From positions 1 through 25,634 of the forward strand of contig CAJULP010000093.1 of the NCBI GenBank assembly GCA_910587295.1: 25,634 nt of DNA, given 5' to 3'. This DNA comes from an uncultured Lachnospiraceae bacterium. GTDB lineage: Bacteria > Bacillota > Clostridia > Lachnospirales > Lachnospiraceae. Below the pieces are notes generated by a model. It was given only the letters and a program-made list of their open reading frames with translations, had not been told where the DNA came from and did no database searches. Shown here one piece after another: positions 22,557-25,634 of the stretch. The position numbers and the translations under genes were made by a program. Within the stretch, counting starts at the first letter, position 1. Each line of letters starts with the position of its first letter.

Positions 22557-22628
22557 GGTCTTAACGGAATAGTTTCTGTGACGGGGAAGCAATCCACGGA
22601 AAAATAAGAAAAGAAAGCAGGAGAAAAA

Positions 22629-23780
22629 ATGGAAGATTACAAGGTATGGGCGGAGGGCGTCCTTCAAAAAGTGCGGGAAAAAATGGACTGGTGCAGTGAG
22701 AAAAACAGGGATAAGATTCCTTATACCACGGACGGATTAGGGAATTATGACGACCGGTCGGATGAAACGAAGGAATGGAGCATTGATAACGGCATCAACT
22801 GGTGGACCAACGGGTTCTGGGGCGGTATCATGTGGCTTTTATACCAGGATACAAAAAAAGAAAAATATGCGGATATCGCAAGGATATCGGAGCAAAAGCT
22901 TGCGAAGTGTTTTGAAATCTATTATGGGCTGCACCATGACGTAGGATTTATGTTCCTTCCTACGGCAGTGGCGGATTACCGGCTTACCGGAAATAAGGAA
23001 GCCAAAAGGCTTGCCATGCACGGGGCAAACCTCTTGGCGGGGCGCTTTAACCCGGCGGGGAACTTTATCCGGGCATGGAACCAGACCGGAAACGATGATA
23101 CCAGAGGCTGGGCGATCATCGACTGTATGTTTAATATTTCCCTGTTATACTGGGCTTCGGAGGAAAGCGGGGATCCCAGGTTCCGGCATATCGCCATGAG
23201 ACATGCGGACACGACGCTTAATAATTTTATCCGCCCGGACGGTTCGGTCCGTCATATCGTGGAATTTGATCCGGAGACAGGGGATATGGTAAAAAGCTAC
23301 GGCGGGCAGGGGTATGAAGAAGGCTCCGCCTGGACGAGAGGCCAGGGCTGGGCGGTATACGGTTTTGCCAACAGCTACGCCCATACGGGAAAGCAGGAGT
23401 ATTTAGACGCGGCGAAACGGTGCGCTCATTATTGTATTGCCAATCTGCCGGAAAGCGGGATTATCCCGGTGGATTTCAGGCAGCCCAAAGAGCCTGCGTG
23501 GGAAGATTCCTGTGGGGCCTGCGTGATTGCGGGAGGGCTTTTGGAGATTGCCAAGCACGTTCCGGAGCTGGAGAAGGATATGTATGTAAACGCAGCGGTG
23601 AAGATCTTAAAAGCGATCGCGGAAACAAGGGCCGACTGGGGAAAGGACTGCGATGCCATTGTAAAGAACTGTACCAGCGCTTATCACAGCCCGGAGCATC
23701 ATTTTACCATGGTGTATGCGGATTACTATTTTATAGAAGCATTGTATAAGCTGACAGGAACCGGGATCCTGCTCTGGTAA
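22629..23780 (+). CDS. GH88 unsaturated glucuronyl hydrolase
   Basis: A 383-residue cytosolic enzyme of glycoside hydrolase family 88, which removes 4,5-unsaturated glucuronic acid from oligosaccharides made by polysaccharide lyases, by a hydration mechanism. The alpha/alpha-barrel signatures are visible: DNGINWWTNGFWGGIMWLLY, LHHDVGFMF with D104 and GWAIIDCMFNISLLYWA with D165. Their 61-residue separation equals that of D88 and D149 in the characterised Bacillus enzyme. Further on come GSAWTRGQGWAVYGFA and the C-terminal ADYYFIEALYKL. No signal peptide, so substrates must be imported. AGGAG lies 5 nt before the ATG. It is first in a two-gene operon with GH43, 18 nt apart, divergent from an AraC regulator. 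Confidence 0.93.
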   Translation: MEDYKVWAEGVLQKVREKMDWCSEKNRDKIPYTTDGLGNYDDRSDETKEWSIDNGINWWTNGFWGGIMWLLYQDTKKEKYADIARISEQKLAKCFEIYYGLHHDVGFMFLPTAVADYRLTGNKEAKRLAMHGANLLAGRFNPAGNFIRAWNQTGNDDTRGWAIIDCMFNISLLYWASEESGDPRFRHIAMRHADTTLNNFIRPDGSVRHIVEFDPETGDMVKSYGGQGYEEGSAWTRGQGWAVYGFANSYAHTGKQEYLDAAKRCAHYCIANLPESGIIPVDFRQPKEPAWEDSCGACVIAGGLLEIAKHVPELEKDMYVNAAVKILKAIAETRADWGKDCDAIVKNCTSAYHSPEHHFTMVYADYYFIEALYKLTGTGILLW

Positions 23781-23798
23781 AAGGAAAGGAAACTAGAG

Positions 23799-25460
23799 AT
23801 GAAGGATGTAATTAAAAACCCGATTTTGCGGGGATTTCACCCGGATCCTTCCATCATCCGGGTGGAGGATGATTATTATATTGCCACATCTACCTTTGAG
23901 TGGTGGCCTGGGGTGCGTGTGCACCATTCCAGAGATTTAAAACATTGGGAGCTGATCGGGTATCCGCTAAACCGGGTTTCCCAGTTAGACTTACGGGGGG
24001 TAGGGGCTTCTCAGGGAGTCTGGGCACCCTGCCTTACTTATGATCAGGGAACTTTTTATTTGGTATATACGATTGTAAAATCATTTTACTGCAATATGTA
24101 TGACACGGAGAATTATCTGGTGACGGCAAAGGACATCCGCGGGCCATGGTCGGAGCCGGCGCCTCTTAATAATTTTGGTTTTGATCCGTCTTTGTTCCAT
24201 GATGACGACGGACGGAAATACATGGTCAGTATGGTGACGGACCACCGTATACCGAAAAAATATGCCGGGCGGCTTTTGCTGCAGGAATATGATCCGGTCA
24301 AAAGGGCTATGACAGGTCCGGCGAAGGATATTTATCAGGCGGACAGGATTTTTCTGGAGGGGCCTCATATTTTTAAACGTAAGGACTGGTACTACCTGTT
24401 TGCGGCGGATACCGGAACCGGGGAAGGCCATGGTCAGTCTATATTGCGGTCAAAAAGCGTGTGGGGGCCTTACGAAATGTTTCAGGCGGACTTTATGGAA
24501 AGAACGGAGGAGGGAGAAGCTTATTCCATCCTGACAAGCCGGCATCATGAAGATCTGCTGTTGCAAAAAAGCGGGCATTGCGATCTGGTGGAAACCAAGG
24601 ATGGGGAATGGTATGCTGTCCATTTGTGCGGCAGGGCGTCTAAGGATAAAAACCCAAAAGATGCGGAGCGTTTTCCGGAAAGCCGCCGTTATATGATCGG
24701 GAGGGAGACGGCGATTCAGAAGATGCGCTGGACGGAGGATGACTGGCTGATTCTGGATGATGGAACTAATCTTCCCAAAGAAGAAGTGGAAGCTCCCGTG
24801 AAGGCTTCTTCCAGGGAGGAACTGGCGGATATGGATTGGGCGGGAGGAGCAAAAAGGCTGATCCGGGATGATTTTGACAAGGAGACGCTGGATCTGGATT
24901 ATCAGTCGCTGCGGATCCCTATGGATGATCATTATCTTTCTCTTAAAGCACGGCCGGGGTGGCTTCGGATGTATGGCAGAAGCGGGCTTTCCTCCAGATT
25001 TTCCCAGACGCTGATCGCCAGAAGGATGACAGAGTACCATATGGAGGCGTCTGCCTGCATGGAGTTTGCGCCTGATGTGTTTAAACAGATGGCGGGCCTT
25101 ATCTTTTTGTATGATACGGATAATTATTTGTACCTCCATGTATCAAAGGATGAGGAGGTTGGAAAGTGTATTACCCTCCTGAAAGCAGAAAATAAGAAAT
25201 ATGAATATCTGGCAGATTACCTGCCCATTAAGGAAGATAGGGCCATTTATTTAAAACTGATGATAGAGGAAAACTGGGCGCAGTTTTATTATGGTTATTC
25301 AGAAGAAGGGATGCAAAAGATTGGTCCTTATGTAAACGCCGGGTTTTTGTCTGATGAAGCCTGCCGGGAAGGATGGTTTACAGGGGCGATGATCGGTATC
25401 TGCTGCCAGGACCTGACCGGGTTTGGAAAATATGCGGACTTTGATTACTTTAAGGTGTAA
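23799..25460 (+). CDS. GH43 beta-xylosidase / alpha-L-arabinofuranosidase
   Basis: A 553-residue cytosolic glycosidase with an N-terminal five-bladed propeller (to about 315) and a C-terminal beta-sandwich (about 340-553), the layout of GH43 beta-xylosidases such as Geobacillus XynB3. The inverting catalytic triad is conserved in spacing: base D16 (GFHPDPSII), pKa-modulating D129 (GFDPSLFHDDDG) and acid E187 (FLEGPHIFKR), against D15, D128 and E187 in XynB3. The length is typical. There is no signal peptide. It shares a transcript with GH88. Beta-xylosidase is the best call; alpha-L-arabinofuranosidase is common as a side or main activity in this family. No standard terminator follows within the 40 nt after the stop. 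Confidence 0.93.
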   Translation: MKDVIKNPILRGFHPDPSIIRVEDDYYIATSTFEWWPGVRVHHSRDLKHWELIGYPLNRVSQLDLRGVGASQGVWAPCLTYDQGTFYLVYTIVKSFYCNMYDTENYLVTAKDIRGPWSEPAPLNNFGFDPSLFHDDDGRKYMVSMVTDHRIPKKYAGRLLLQEYDPVKRAMTGPAKDIYQADRIFLEGPHIFKRKDWYYLFAADTGTGEGHGQSILRSKSVWGPYEMFQADFMERTEEGEAYSILTSRHHEDLLLQKSGHCDLVETKDGEWYAVHLCGRASKDKNPKDAERFPESRRYMIGRETAIQKMRWTEDDWLILDDGTNLPKEEVEAPVKASSREELADMDWAGGAKRLIRDDFDKETLDLDYQSLRIPMDDHYLSLKARPGWLRMYGRSGLSSRFSQTLIARRMTEYHMEASACMEFAPDVFKQMAGLIFLYDTDNYLYLHVSKDEEVGKCITLLKAENKKYEYLADYLPIKEDRAIYLKLMIEENWAQFYYGYSEEGMQKIGPYVNAGFLSDEACREGWFTGAMIGICCQDLTGFGKYADFDYFKV

Positions 25461-25526
25461 AAAAGCAGGTTCTTAAAAAAATGCACTTGGAACTATACTT
25501 GAGAGTAAAAAGTTCTATCATAAAAA

Positions 25527-25604
25527 ATAACTCTTCCACATGGATTTATGGTATCTTTAAGTTACCACACTTAAGAAAGATACAAACACCACGGAAAGAG
25601 TTAT
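25527..25604 (+). promoter_or_regulatory. Long imperfect hairpin covering a ribosome-binding site
   Basis: The outer stem pairs ATAACTCTTCC (25527-25537) with GGAAAGAGTTAT (25593-25604, one bulged A). The inner stem pairs GTATCTTTAAGT (25551-25562) with ACTTAAGAAAGATAC (25569-25583, 3-nt bulge). GGAAAGAG in the 3' arm is the only Shine-Dalgarno-like site for the ATGs at 25603 and 25608, so the fold would hide it. The arrangement mirrors insertion-sequence leaders that block translation of read-through RNA. Confidence 0.5.
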
Positions 25605-25607
25605 GTC

Positions 25608-25634
25608 ATGTGTGAGTTTACCATACTTTCCAGT
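25608..25634 (+). CDS. Possible 5' end of a mobile-element ORF (partial)
   Basis: Nine codons (MCEFTILSS) run from the ATG at 25608, 7 nt after GGAAAGAG, to the end of the window. A different frame from the ATG at 25603 gives MSCVSLPYFP and has only 2-nt spacing. The product is not identifiable from this length. A transposase is suspected only because of the leader hairpin and the position at the window edge. Confidence 0.25.

Noticed and set aside
24450..25139. A 229-codon minus-strand frame inside the GH43 gene, and a 210-codon one at 2953-3585 inside addB
   Set aside because: Composition is Arg/Pro/His-rich without recognisable motifs, and the plus-strand genes have intact catalytic residues throughout.
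25461..25500. Terminator after the GH43 gene
   Set aside because: A and T runs are present but only a weak GGTTC/GGAAC pairing, not a convincing stem.

Overview
The window reads as chromosomal DNA of an endospore-forming anaerobic Firmicute, most likely a Lachnospiraceae / Clostridium cluster XIVa gut bacterium. The grounds are an alpha/beta-type small acid-soluble spore protein, AddAB in place of RecBCD, a THI-element-controlled ECF thiamine transporter, an AgrA/AgrC-like LytTR two-component pair, plant-glycan glycosidases, AG-rich Shine-Dalgarno sites and sigma-A promoters with 17-bp spacers. No species can be named from sequence alone.

Layout. Positions 1-121 hold the 5' end of a minus-strand transposase-like gene with inverted repeats around its start. 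A sigma-A promoter then drives a HAD-IIA (NagD-type) phosphatase (244-1053), followed by overlapping addB and addA (1159-8203), the double-strand-break helicase-nuclease. A promoter overlapping the addA stop leads into a TPP riboswitch and thiT (8200-9118), then a ferritin-like diiron protein (9194-9727) with a strong terminator. Next comes a LytTR response regulator / GHKL kinase pair (9881-11984) and a coiled-coil FlxA-like protein (12137-12922). The promoter regions of the regulator and of the FlxA-like gene share the same box, so they probably form a small LytTR regulon.

A 164-bp palindromic MITE-like element (13001-13164) lies just upstream of the promoter of malQ (4-alpha-glucanotransferase) and a LacI-type repressor gene. 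A near-palindromic operator sits at the start of that transcript. A CYTH phosphatase gene is convergent with the repressor gene. It is divergent from a cluster of DJ-1/PfpI, CBS-domain and GreA-family genes (16509-18041). Then follow the spore protein with its terminator, cutC, and a large secreted GLUG/LysM protein (19434-21650).

The last part is an AraC-type regulator (minus strand) divergent from GH88 unsaturated glucuronyl hydrolase and GH43 beta-xylosidase genes (22629-25460), with overlapping back-to-back promoters over a 10-bp-phased direct repeat. The window ends in a long hairpin that covers the ribosome site of an incomplete ORF, probably another mobile element. The most interesting features are regulatory: the LytTR twin promoters, inverted repeats that could block start codons only on read-through transcripts (at 35-121 and 9152-9199), the palindromic element beside malQ, and the AraC intergenic hub. 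I see no CRISPR array, tRNA, rRNA, prophage or defence system.
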